A stretch of 64,000 nucleotides of DNA, taken from assembly GCA_031987605.1 (NCBI GenBank), contig DALZZF010000007.1, forward strand, positions 1-64,000. Direction: 5' to 3'. The position numbers were made by a program, and so were the translations under genes. This DNA is from JAFAGO01 sp031987605 (GTDB lineage: Bacteria > Bacteroidota > Bacteroidia > Flavobacteriales > Weeksellaceae). Below, piece after piece: positions 1 to 6,211 of the stretch; positions within the stretch are counted from its first letter, which is position 1, and each line of letters starts with the position of its first letter. Below the pieces are notes generated by a model that was not told the DNA's origin, did no database searches, and was given only the letters and a program-made list of their open reading frames with translations.

Positions 1-123
1 CAAATATAGAAAAAATATATTTTTTTATTGGAAATTAACACAGAATCTACGGAGCATAATCAAAAAATTTATTTCAGACTCTAATACTCTCAATATAAAG
101 TTAAATATCAACCTCAAAAAAAA

Positions 124-1200
124 TTAAAGATCTGAAAGCAGGGTTTCATATTTTTTCAGAATAATTTCTTTGGAAAAACGAGAACGAATGGATTCGACAA
201 TTTTTCCCTTTTCGTACGGTTTTTCCAGAATATCGAGAATTCGAAGTGCAAAACCTTCATGATCTTCTATATTGCCAACTTCACCATTGATTCCGGATTG
301 AATAATTTCATTAATTCCGCCTGGACAATTATTGGCAAGCGCATACACTCCGGAAGCTCCGGCCTCCAGCAAAACATTCGGAAAACCTTCATAACGTGAG
401 GAAAGAATGAATAAATCCGCAAATTTCAAAAACTGAAACGGATTCTTTTGCCTTCCATAGAAAAATACATTTTCAAGACCGAGTTCGAATTTCATATTCT
501 GCAAAATCTCGCGGTCTTTTCCGTCACCCAAAATATGCAGACGGATTTTTTGATCTTTTAAATAATAAAAAACTTTCAGAAGATTATCAAAACCCTTTCT
601 GTAAGAGAGATTTCCGATAGCAACAATATTTTTAAAACCTTCTGAAAATTGTTCAGGTTTTTCATTTCCAATGAGCATTTCATTGATAAAATCAAAATCA
701 ACCGGATTATTGATTTTTATGAGTTTGCTTTTTTTAATCTTGAAATTTTCCACCAAATCATTCAGCATATCATCGCTCTGGCAAACGATTTTATCGTAGT
801 TGTTGTAGAATTTATAAAAGAATTTTATTTCTTTCCTCGTTACATGTTCGGACACCACATTGGTTTCTCGGGCAATGAATTTGGTTTTGGTAAATAGTTT
901 CAGAAATGGAGCGAGATATGCATTCACTTCGCCAAAACCAGAAAATACAATATCTGGCTTCCGCTTTCTGATTTCTGAAAAAATCGGTTTTAAAGAATTT
1001 CGGATTCTTTCTGTTTTTAAGTCGATGATTTCCACATCTTCTCTCAAAAAATCCAGATAACCGCCTTCTTTACGTAAAAGCATAATTTTCGGATCGAATT
1101 TTTCGCGCGGAAGATGATTGGCAATTGTGGTGACAATACGCTCTGCTCCTCCAGTTTCCAGATCGGGCAATATAAATATGACGGATTTCTTTTTCATCAA
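124..1200 (-). CDS. GT4-family glycosyltransferase
   Basis: Predicted 358-residue cytoplasmic glycosyltransferase of the GT-B fold, probably adding a sugar to a surface glycan or lipid-linked acceptor. The N-terminal domain opens with a hydrophobic strand followed by GGAER (about residues 17-21), the usual start of GT4 enzymes. The C-terminal domain has SSRYEGFPNVLLEA (about 270-284) and an NNCPGG segment, matching the GT4 donor-sugar site with its paired glutamates. Length is normal. It starts with two consecutive ATGs and is divergent from the GH92 gene. No other glycan genes lie beside it in the window, so the acceptor and sugar cannot be named. Confidence 0.85.
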   Translation of the reverse strand: MMKKKSVIFILPDLETGGAERIVTTIANHLPREKFDPKIMLLRKEGGYLDFLREDVEIIDLKTERIRNSLKPIFSEIRKRKPDIVFSGFGEVNAYLAPFLKLFTKTKFIARETNVVSEHVTRKEIKFFYKFYNNYDKIVCQSDDMLNDLVENFKIKKSKLIKINNPVDFDFINEMLIGNEKPEQFSEGFKNIVAIGNLSYRKGFDNLLKVFYYLKDQKIRLHILGDGKDREILQNMKFELGLENVFFYGRQKNPFQFLKFADLFILSSRYEGFPNVLLEAGASGVYALANNCPGGINEIIQSGINGEVGNIEDHEGFALRILDILEKPYEKGKIVESIRSRFSKEIILKKYETLLSDL

Positions 1201-1271
1201 ATATTATAGTCAATGCAAAAGTGCAAAAAAGATTTTTTATTTGCTATTTTTATACACTGTAAACGACTATA

Positions 1272-3557
1272 ATGAAAAAACTGCTGATCTATCTTTCTTT
1301 CCTTACCTTTACTTTTGGTCATTCTCAAAACGCAATATTTTCTGATAATCCGGTGGATTTTGTAAATCCTTTAATGGGAACCGATTCTAAGTATGAGCTT
1401 TCAAATGGCAATACCTATCCTGCAATCGGACTTCCATGGGGAATGAATTACTGGACGCCGCAAACCAATGAAATGGGAAATGGTTGGACATACCAATATT
1501 CCGCCGATAAGATTAATGGTTTCAAGCAAACCCACCAACCATCGCCCTGGATGAATGATTACGGCTATTTCGCCCTGATGCCGATTTCCGGGAAAATGGT
1601 TTTTAAAGAAAAGGAAAGGCAGAGTTGGTTTTCGCATAAAGCGGAAATTTCCACACCTTATTATTACAAAGTTTATCTGGCCGATCACAACGTAACCACC
1701 GAAATTTCACCAACGGAAAGAGCTGCTCTTTTCAGGTTTACTTTTCCTGAAAAAGACAGCGCATTTGTGGTGATTGATGCAATTGATAAAGGTTCTTACC
1801 TCAAAATTATTCCTTCCGAGAATAAAATCATTGGCTATTCCACCCGAAACCGGGGAAGCGTAAGCGAGAATTTTAAGAATTATTTTGTCATTCAGTTCAA
1901 TACGCCTTTCACACTTTCTAAAGGATGGGATGAAGACCAATTCGTGAATTCACAAGAAATTAAAAGTACACATGCGGGTGCGGTCATCGGATTTGGAAAT
2001 TTTTCAACTCAGAAAATCATTGAAGCAAAAGTGGCATCCTCCTTCATCAGCTTTGAACAGGCGGAACTCAATCTGAAAAGAGAAATCTGCAGCAAGAATT
2101 TTGACCAGATTAAAACCAATGGAAAAGCAAGATGGAATGAGGTTTTAGGAAAAATAAAAGTCAGCGGCGGAACGGAAGATCAAATGCGGACTTTTTATTC
2201 CTGCCTGTACAGAACGGTGATGTTTCCTATGAAAATGTATGAATTTGATGGCGAAAATAAAGTCGTTCATTACAGCCCGTACAACGGAAAAATCGTTGCA
2301 GGAAAACGTTTTGCAGGAACCGGATTCTGGGATACTTTCCGCGCTCTTTATCCGCTTTTGAATCTCGTGTATCCATCCATTTCAAAGGAAATGCAGGAGG
2401 GGTTAATCAACGATTATAAAGAAGGCGGCTGGCTTCCGGAATGGTCTTCGCCCGGTTATCGCGGAATTATGATCGGGAATAATTCAGCATCGGTTGTTTC
2501 GGAGGGTTATATAAAAGGATTGCGTGATTACGACATTGAAACGCTTTGGCAGGCACTTATTCACGGTGCCAATAATGAAGGTCCTGCTGCAACCGGAAGA
2601 AAAGGCGTGGAATTTTACAATGAATTGGGCTACATTCCGAATGATGTAAAAATTGATGAAAATGTGGCTCGAACTTTAGAATATGCTTACGATGATTACG
2701 CGATTTACACGCTGGGAAAAGCATTAGGAAAACCGGAACCGGAAATTTCTGTTTATCGGGAAAGAGCCATGAATTATAAAAAATTGTTCAACCCGGAATT
2801 TTCTTTGATGGCTCCTAAAAACAAAGACGGAAAATTCACCCCGAATTTCAATCCATATTCATGGGGCGGACCTTTTACAGAAGGGAATTCTTACCATTAC
2901 AGCTGGAGTGTTTTTCAGGATATTAACGGACTGAAAAATTTGATGGGCGGCGATTGGAAATTCATCGGAATGCTGGATTCGATATTTACACTTCCGCCGG
3001 ATTTTGGGGACTATTCGTATTATGGTACGGTAATTCATGAAATGCGCGAAATGCAGATTGCCAATTTCGGGCAGTACGCCCATGGAAACCAGCCGATTCA
3101 ACACATGATTTATCTGTACAATTATACTTCGCAACCGTACAAATCTCAATACTGGGTTCGGGAAGTGATGGATCGTTTGTACACACCAAATCCCGATGGA
3201 TACTGTGGTGATGAAGATAACGGACAAACTTCGGCTTGGTATGTTTTCTCAGCGTTGGGATTTTATCCGGTAACGCCGGCAAGTCCGGAATATGTAACCG
3301 CAGCACCGCTTTTTAAAAATGCAGAAATCGTTTTCGAAAACGGAAAAAAACTATCCATCAACGCGGCGGAAAATTCTGCCAAAAAAAGATATGTGCAGTC
3401 TTCCACGTTCAACGGAAAGGAGATCAAAACCAATTATCTGAATCATTTTGATCTTTTAAAGGGCGGAAAAATTGAAATAAAAATGTCGGAAAAACCAAAT
3501 CTAAAACGCAATACCGATAAAAGCGTATTTCCTTTTTCGATGAGTGGAAATGAATAG
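1272..3557 (+). CDS. GH92 family alpha-mannosidase, secreted
   Basis: A 761-residue exported glycoside hydrolase of family GH92. These are calcium-dependent exo-alpha-mannosidases that trim mannose from glycans in the periplasm or at the cell surface. A signal peptide covers about residues 1-19. The N-terminal beta-sandwich begins with VNPLMGTDS. The catalytic (alpha/alpha)6 domain carries GTGFWDTFRALYP (about 350-362) and CGDEDNGQTSAWYVFSALG (about 643-661), both family hallmarks. Length is typical of GH92. The flanking genes (a glycosyltransferase and a nucleoside phosphorylase) do not form a polysaccharide-utilisation locus. The exact mannosidic linkage cannot be read from sequence. Confidence 0.92.
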   Translation: MKKLLIYLSFLTFTFGHSQNAIFSDNPVDFVNPLMGTDSKYELSNGNTYPAIGLPWGMNYWTPQTNEMGNGWTYQYSADKINGFKQTHQPSPWMNDYGYFALMPISGKMVFKEKERQSWFSHKAEISTPYYYKVYLADHNVTTEISPTERAALFRFTFPEKDSAFVVIDAIDKGSYLKIIPSENKIIGYSTRNRGSVSENFKNYFVIQFNTPFTLSKGWDEDQFVNSQEIKSTHAGAVIGFGNFSTQKIIEAKVASSFISFEQAELNLKREICSKNFDQIKTNGKARWNEVLGKIKVSGGTEDQMRTFYSCLYRTVMFPMKMYEFDGENKVVHYSPYNGKIVAGKRFAGTGFWDTFRALYPLLNLVYPSISKEMQEGLINDYKEGGWLPEWSSPGYRGIMIGNNSASVVSEGYIKGLRDYDIETLWQALIHGANNEGPAATGRKGVEFYNELGYIPNDVKIDENVARTLEYAYDDYAIYTLGKALGKPEPEISVYRERAMNYKKLFNPEFSLMAPKNKDGKFTPNFNPYSWGGPFTEGNSYHYSWSVFQDINGLKNLMGGDWKFIGMLDSIFTLPPDFGDYSYYGTVIHEMREMQIANFGQYAHGNQPIQHMIYLYNYTSQPYKSQYWVREVMDRLYTPNPDGYCGDEDNGQTSAWYVFSALGFYPVTPASPEYVTAAPLFKNAEIVFENGKKLSINAAENSAKKRYVQSSTFNGKEIKTNYLNHFDLLKGGKIEIKMSEKPNLKRNTDKSVFPFSMSGNE

Positions 3558-3604
3558 AAAAAACTCTGTTTAGTGCCTTTGTAAAAATTTTAAAACATAT
3601 AAAA

Positions 3605-3630
3605 CCATACATGATGTATGGCTCTTTTTC
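3605..3630. terminator. Hairpin between GH92 and deoD
   Basis: A CCATAC / GTATGG stem (3605-3610 and 3616-3621) is followed by a T-rich run, between two convergent genes. It could act on transcripts from either side. Confidence 0.5.
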
Positions 3631-3649
3631 TTTATTTTTTGCAATGGTA

Positions 3650-4357
3650 TTACAGTTTAATCGCCGTTTCCAATGCTAATTCAATCATCGTTTTGAGCAT
3701 TTTTTCACGCTCATCAGCGGAAATTTTTTCACCACTGGGAATCACATCTGAAACAGTGAGAATAGTCGCAGCATTTTTTCCTAAATATTGCGCATTGGCA
3801 AAAAGAGCGAAGGCTTCCATCTCAACAGCAGCACAATTGTACTTTTCTGCCACTGTAGGAATTCCTTTGCCATTGCTGTAAAAAATATCGCTGGTGTGAA
3901 TGTTGGTTGGTTTCACAACGGTTCCCAATTCTTTACCGGTCTCGTTGATGACATCAAAAACATTTCCCTGATGTGAAATAAGTTCTCCTTCAATTCCCCA
4001 AGCAAATTTGGCGTAGGTACTTTCGCTCGCTGAATTTTCCACATTTAGCACATCGAATAATTTTAAATCAGTGGTATACGCTCCGCAAGTTCCGATTCTG
4101 ATAATCGTTTCCACTTCATATTCCGTAAAAAGTTCGAAAGAATAAATTCCGATGCTCGGACAACCCATTCCGCTTGCTCCCACCGAAATTTCTTTTCCTT
4201 TATAGATACCTGTATAATAGAAAATTCCTCTGGTTTTACTGACTAATCTATGGTTTTCTAAAAAATTTTCGGCGATGTATTGTGCCCGTAACGGATCTCC
4301 GGGTTGCAGTACAACTTTTGCAATTTCACCCGATTTTGCACTGATGTGTACACTCAT
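3650..4357 (-). CDS. deoD: Purine nucleoside phosphorylase, DeoD type
   Basis: A 235-residue cytoplasmic enzyme of the NP-I family that splits purine (deoxy)nucleosides with phosphate to give base and (deoxy)ribose-1-phosphate. Visible motifs are PGDPLRAQYIAE near the N-terminus (phosphate site), IRIGTCGAY (about 90-98), AVEMEAFALF (about 177-186, ribose/base binding) and TVSD (about 202-205). The reading frame can be extended 15 codons upstream, but the ATG at 4357 gives the family's normal start and lies just downstream of a TATATTTG box at 4379-4386, so I use it. A uridine-specific relative cannot be fully excluded. Confidence 0.88.
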   Translation of the reverse strand: MSVHISAKSGEIAKVVLQPGDPLRAQYIAENFLENHRLVSKTRGIFYYTGIYKGKEISVGASGMGCPSIGIYSFELFTEYEVETIIRIGTCGAYTTDLKLFDVLNVENSASESTYAKFAWGIEGELISHQGNVFDVINETGKELGTVVKPTNIHTSDIFYSNGKGIPTVAEKYNCAAVEMEAFALFANAQYLGKNAATILTVSDVIPSGEKISADEREKMLKTMIELALETAIKL

Positions 4358-4378
4358 AAAATTTGAATTTGTATCAGC

Positions 4379-4386
4379 CAAATATA
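4379..4386 (-). promoter_or_regulatory. Bacteroidota -7 box for deoD
   Basis: TATATTTG on the minus strand fits TAnnTTTG and lies 22 bases upstream of the deoD ATG. No well-spaced -33 element is obvious. Confidence 0.5.
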
Positions 4387-4460
4387 ATATTTTGTAGAGC
4401 AAAATCCATCAAAAATCATCTTGAAGAATTCATTTTGAAGAAAATGATTTATAAAAAATT

Positions 4461-4468
4461 TATCTTTG
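4461..4468 (+). promoter_or_regulatory. Promoter of first leader transcript
   Basis: TATCTTTG fits TAnnTTTG. A TTG at 4435-4437 lies 23 bases upstream as a possible -33. The box is 14 bases before the ATG of a 42-codon ORF. Confidence 0.5.
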
Positions 4469-4482
4469 CACCATAATTCAAA

Positions 4483-4611
4483 ATGAATACACAAAGACAA
4501 CATATCGATCGTATTACTTGGAATAGCCCTTCAATAAAAGGATTATTCTGCTATGAACTTGCTCTAATGCAAGAAGTTCGAGATGTTTTTGTGAATTATT
4601 TCCATAGATAG
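4483..4611 (+). CDS. Small ORF (42 aa), leader-like, unknown
   Basis: An ATG-started ORF of 42 codons with its own promoter box (4461-4468) and its own strong terminator (4639-4669), so it is a self-contained short transcription unit. The peptide (starting MNTQRQHIDR, ending FVNYFHR) resembles no family I recognise and has no signal peptide. It may be a real small protein, a leader peptide, or the chance ORF of a small RNA. A second unit of the same layout follows at 4980-5153, which suggests the architecture is deliberate. Confidence 0.35.
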   Translation: MNTQRQHIDRITWNSPSIKGLFCYELALMQEVRDVFVNYFHR

Positions 4612-4638
4612 TTTAGACTATTTTTAAGAAAATATTGA

Positions 4639-4669
4639 AGCGTCTCGATCATTTCGAGGCGCTTTTTTT
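4639..4669 (+). terminator. Terminator of first leader unit
   Basis: A nine-base stem (4639-4647 with 4655-4663, one G-U pair) with a seven-base loop is followed by a run of T. This is a strong intrinsic terminator. Confidence 0.8.
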
Positions 4670-4896
4670 GTGTTTTGAACCTCAAAATAATTTAGAATGA
4701 AAAAAAATTAAGAATAATTGAAAAAATATTTTAACAAAATGAACTTTTAAAAAAGTCGACATACCATAAATGATAAATAATTGTGAGACAGACAATTCCA
4801 AAATCAAAACATCTGTACAAAAGTACGGACAGGAAAACCCTATTTAAAAAATTCACATAAAATATTGGTTATCAAATAATTACAATAATTTTTTAT

Positions 4897-4927
4897 TTGC
4901 GAGTTTGAAAAATTCGTATTTACTTTG
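4897..4927 (+). promoter_or_regulatory. Promoter of second leader unit / tRNA-like array
   Basis: A TTG at 4897-4899 lies 20 bases before TTACTTTG (4920-4927), close to TTG-N20-TAnnTTTG. It is the nearest promoter-like signal upstream of the tRNA-like array at 5156. Confidence 0.45.
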
Positions 4928-4979
4928 CCATCGGAAAATTCAAGGAAAGCGATTTCCAACAAGATTTTAAAAATAAAAT

Positions 4980-5102
4980 ATGACACACCAACTTAGAATA
5001 TCAAAACCGAATTGCGGAGGACAAACACTCCATAGTTTTAATGGGTATTTATACGAAGATCAATTGATTTTCAGGAGGAAGAAATGTATACCAGGCAAAT
5101 AA
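4980..5102 (+). CDS. Small ORF (40 aa) upstream of tRNA-like array
   Basis: An ATG-started 40-codon ORF (MTHQLRISKP... ending KKCIPGK) lying between a promoter-like sequence and the terminator that directly precedes the tRNA-like array. I recognise no family. Its position suggests a leader peptide whose translation could control read-through into the array, but it may equally be part of a structured leader RNA. Its 3' end contains AGGAGG (5073-5078) and overlaps a nine-codon ORF. Confidence 0.35.
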   Translation: MTHQLRISKPNCGGQTLHSFNGYLYEDQLIFRRKKCIPGK

Positions 5103-5113
5103 TACTTGCCTAA
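5073..5113 (+). promoter_or_regulatory. Strong Shine-Dalgarno and 9-codon mini-ORF
   Basis: AGGAGG at 5073-5078 is followed five bases later by an ATG (5084) that opens a nine-codon ORF ending TAA at 5111-5113, just before the hairpin at 5126. Bacteroidota rarely use strong Shine-Dalgarno sites, so a consensus site here is notable. It may also be chance inside the 40-codon ORF. Confidence 0.3.
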
Positions 5114-5125
5114 AATAATACTGCT

Positions 5126-5153
5126 GCACCTCCCAAAAAGAGGTGCTTTTTTT
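5126..5153 (+). terminator. Terminator or attenuator before tRNA-like array
   Basis: GCACCTC (5126-5132) pairs perfectly with GAGGTGC (5140-5146) around a seven-base loop, followed by seven T. It ends two bases before the first tRNA-like gene. Transcription from the leader promoter must pass it to reach the array, so it could act as an attenuator. Confidence 0.75.
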
Positions 5154-5155
5154 AT

Positions 5156-5228
5156 GGTTTCTTTAGTTTACTTGGTAAAACGTCGGTTTGTGGCACCGAA
5201 GAACAGGGTTCGAATCCCGAAAAAACCC
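5156..5228 (+). tRNA. tRNA-His(GUG)-like, degenerate
   Basis: The acceptor strands (5156-5162 and 5221-5227) pair at six of seven positions. The anticodon stem TCGGT/ACCGA is perfect, and loop TTGTGGC gives GUG. The T-loop is TTCGAAT, but only three T-stem pairs form. C73 is present as expected for His, but base -1 is T rather than the G needed by histidyl-tRNA synthetase. No CCA is encoded. The anticodon arm is kept while the body is weak. Confidence 0.6.
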
Positions 5229-5234
5229 AATATT

Positions 5235-5305
5235 GATTTCGTAGCTCAATGGAAGAGTAACAGTCTTCGAAACTGGAGGTTGAAGGTTCGAATCCTTCCG
5301 AAATC
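5235..5305 (+). tRNA. tRNA-Arg(UCG)-like
   Basis: The acceptor GATTTCG/CGAAATC is perfect, the D-arm has GCTC/GAGT, and the anticodon loop CTTCGAA gives UCG on a stem with four pairs. The T-stem GAAGG/CCTTC with loop TTCGAAT is perfect. The position-73 base is G (5306). This is one of the better preserved members of the array and could be functional. Confidence 0.7.
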
Positions 5306-5312
5306 GCAAAAA

Positions 5313-5386
5313 GATTCTGTAGCTCAAATGGTTAGAGCACTTGCCTTTTAAGCAAGGAGTTAAAGGTTCGAATCCTTTCAGAGTCA
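5313..5386 (+). tRNA. tRNA-Lys(UUU)-like
   Basis: The acceptor GATTCTG/CAGAGTC pairs fully with one G-U. The D-arm is GCTC...GAGC. The anticodon stem CTTGC/GCAAG is perfect and loop CTTTTAA gives UUU. The T-arm AAAGG/CCTTT has loop TTCGAAT. A73 is present with no encoded CCA. It looks structurally intact. Confidence 0.75.
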
Positions 5387-5395
5387 CTATTTTAT

Positions 5396-5466
5396 GGTTC
5401 ATTGTGGTAATGGAAACCTTTCCGACTGTCTCTCGGAAGCTACGAGTTCGATCCTCGTATGAGCCG
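5396..5466 (+). tRNA. tRNA-Asp(GUC)-like
   Basis: The acceptor GGTTCAT/ATGAGCC pairs (one G-U). The anticodon stem TCCGA/TCGGA has loop CTGTCTC, giving GUC. The T-stem ACGAG/CTCGT has loop TTCGATC. G73 is as expected for Asp. The D-arm (TGTGGTAATGGAAACC) is short and unusual, without a clear four-pair stem. Confidence 0.65.
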
Positions 5467-5487
5467 CAACTGACATTAGTTTATATA

Positions 5488-5551
5488 AAAATGATTGATC
5501 CTTTTCGGAGCAGACGATCTTACAACACAATTGGAATTGATCAATCATTTT
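5488..5551 (+). ncRNA. Long hairpin inside tRNA-like array, unknown
   Basis: Thirteen bases at 5488-5500 pair perfectly with 5539-5551 around a 38-base apical region. It sits between the Asp-like and Cys-like genes, where all other spacers are about 5-10 bases. It has no tRNA hallmark and no T-run. It could be a processing signal or an independent structured RNA; a Y-RNA-like role is only a guess prompted by the neighbourhood. Confidence 0.45.
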
Positions 5552-5555
5552 ATTG

Positions 5556-5631
5556 GATGTTGCGCCGAAGTTGGAGCGTCGGGACAGTCTGCAAAGCTGT
5601 TAAAATATGAGTTCGATTCTCATCACCATCT
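5556..5631 (+). tRNA. tRNA-Cys(GCA)-like
   Basis: The acceptor GATGTTG/CACCATC pairs at six of seven positions (one T-C mismatch). The D-stem CCGA/TCGG is perfect. The anticodon stem ACAGT/GCTGT has loop CTGCAAA, giving GCA. The T-stem ATGAG/CTCAT is perfect with loop TTCGATT. T73 matches the cysteine discriminator. Near-canonical. Confidence 0.7.
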
Positions 5632-5640
5632 CGAAAAAAG

Positions 5641-5774
5641 GGAAGCACGTCAACGTTGGAGCGTTGAGGCAGTCTGTAAAACTGTTGCTAAATGCTGAGT
5701 AAGTTCGAAATACGAAGTATTCGTGAATACCGAAACAACTTGAAAAAAGCATATGAACAATCTTACTGCTTCCA
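5641..5774 (+). tRNA. tRNA-Tyr(GUA)-like with T-loop insertion
   Basis: The acceptor GGAAGCA/TGCTTCC is perfect, the D-stem TCAA/TTGA is perfect, and the anticodon stem GCAGT/ACTGT has loop CTGTAAA (GUA). A 13-base variable region follows. T-stem strand GTAAG (5699-5703) finds its partner CTTAC only at 5762-5766, directly before the acceptor strand, so the T-loop starts TTCGAA but is 58 bases long instead of seven. The inserted stretch contains a GTATT/AATAC hairpin. Total length is about 134 bases. Confidence 0.6.
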
Positions 5775-5783
5775 CAAAAATTT

Positions 5784-5856
5784 GCAGGAATGGCGAAATG
5801 GCAAACGCACTTGACTTAGAATCAAGAAATTGAAGGTTCGACTCCTTCTTCCTGTA
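5784..5856 (+). tRNA. tRNA-Leu(UAG)-like lacking variable arm
   Basis: The acceptor GCAGGAA/TTCCTGT pairs fully (one G-U). The D-arm GGCGAAATGGCAAACGC is Leu-like. The anticodon stem CTTGA/TCAAG has loop CTTAGAA (UAG). The T-stem GAAGG/CCTTC is perfect. The variable region is only five bases, whereas bacterial leucine tRNAs carry a long variable arm. A73 is present, as Leu requires. Confidence 0.65.
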
Positions 5857-5861
5857 CAAAG

Positions 5862-5935
5862 ACCTCTCTATTCCAAGAGGCAGAGAAAACGGACTTAAAA
5901 TCCGTACAGTCTCAGTTCGAATCTGGGGAGAGGTA
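5862..5935 (+). tRNA. tRNA-Leu(UAA)-like lacking variable arm
   Basis: The acceptor ACCTCTC/GAGAGGT is a perfect seven pairs but starts with A-U, which is unusual. The anticodon stem ACGGA/TCCGT has loop CTTAAAA (UAA). The T-stem CTCAG/CTGGG pairs with one wobble, loop TTCGAAT. The variable region is five bases instead of a long arm, and the D-arm is poor. A73 is present. Confidence 0.6.
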
Positions 5936-5940
5936 CACAA

Positions 5941-6013
5941 TAATCTGTAGTGTAATTGGTCAGCACTTGGGATTTTGACTCCCAGAGTTTAGGTTCAAAT
6001 CCTGACAGATTAA
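5941..6013 (+). tRNA. tRNA-Gln(UUG)-like
   Basis: The acceptor TAATCTG/CAGATTA is perfect with the U1-A72 pair typical of glutamine tRNAs. The anticodon stem TGGGA/TCCCA has loop TTTTGAC (UUG). The T-stem TTAGG/CCTGA has one wobble and loop TTCAAAT. The discriminator is A rather than the usual G. Otherwise near-canonical. Confidence 0.7.
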
Positions 6014-6020
6014 CAAAAAA

Positions 6021-6094
6021 GGAAAAGTGTTGTACAAGGTGTGGCACGTTAGATTGAAAATCTAAAGGTATCGGTTCGATCCCAGTCTTTTCCA
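6021..6094 (+). tRNA. tRNA-Phe(GAA)-like
   Basis: The acceptor GGAAAAG/CTTTTCC is perfect. The anticodon stem TTAGA/TCTAA has loop TTGAAAA (GAA). The T-loop is TTCGATC, but the T-stem ATCGG/CCAGT has a C-A mismatch and a wobble. The D-arm lacks the GCTC/GAGC stem. A73 is present. Last member of the first block. Confidence 0.6.
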
Positions 6095-6137
6095 CGAAGA
6101 AATTTTATTATTTCGATGAATTTGAAATAGAAAATAA

Positions 6138-6189
6138 GTTAAAGTAAGCCACAAAGTGGCGACTTAACAAAGCATAGTGAAGCACTATG
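6138..6189 (+). promoter_or_regulatory. Two tandem hairpins upstream of ykuK-like gene
   Basis: Hairpin 1 combines GTTAAAGT/ACTTAAC (6138-6145, 6162-6168) with GCCAC/GTGGC (6148-6152, 6156-6160) and loop AAA. Hairpin 2 is CATAGTG/CACTATG (6173-6179, 6183-6189) with loop AAG. Neither has a T-run, so they look like RNA processing or stability elements, not terminators. Confidence 0.45.
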
Positions 6190-6211
6190 AATTAAATAAA
6201 ACCCTAACAAA

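Noticed and set aside
5156..6094. Reading the block as an ordinary tRNA operon
   Set aside because: Loss of variable arms in both Leu genes, the T-loop insertion in Tyr, the missing G-1 in His and the permuted neighbours do not fit a normal operon, although Lys, Arg, Cys and Gln alone would pass.
5106..6095. Several 60-96 codon ORFs on both strands over the tRNA-like array
   Set aside because: They are translations of tRNA arms (repeating FEP/NPLS-type peptides) and have no coding features.
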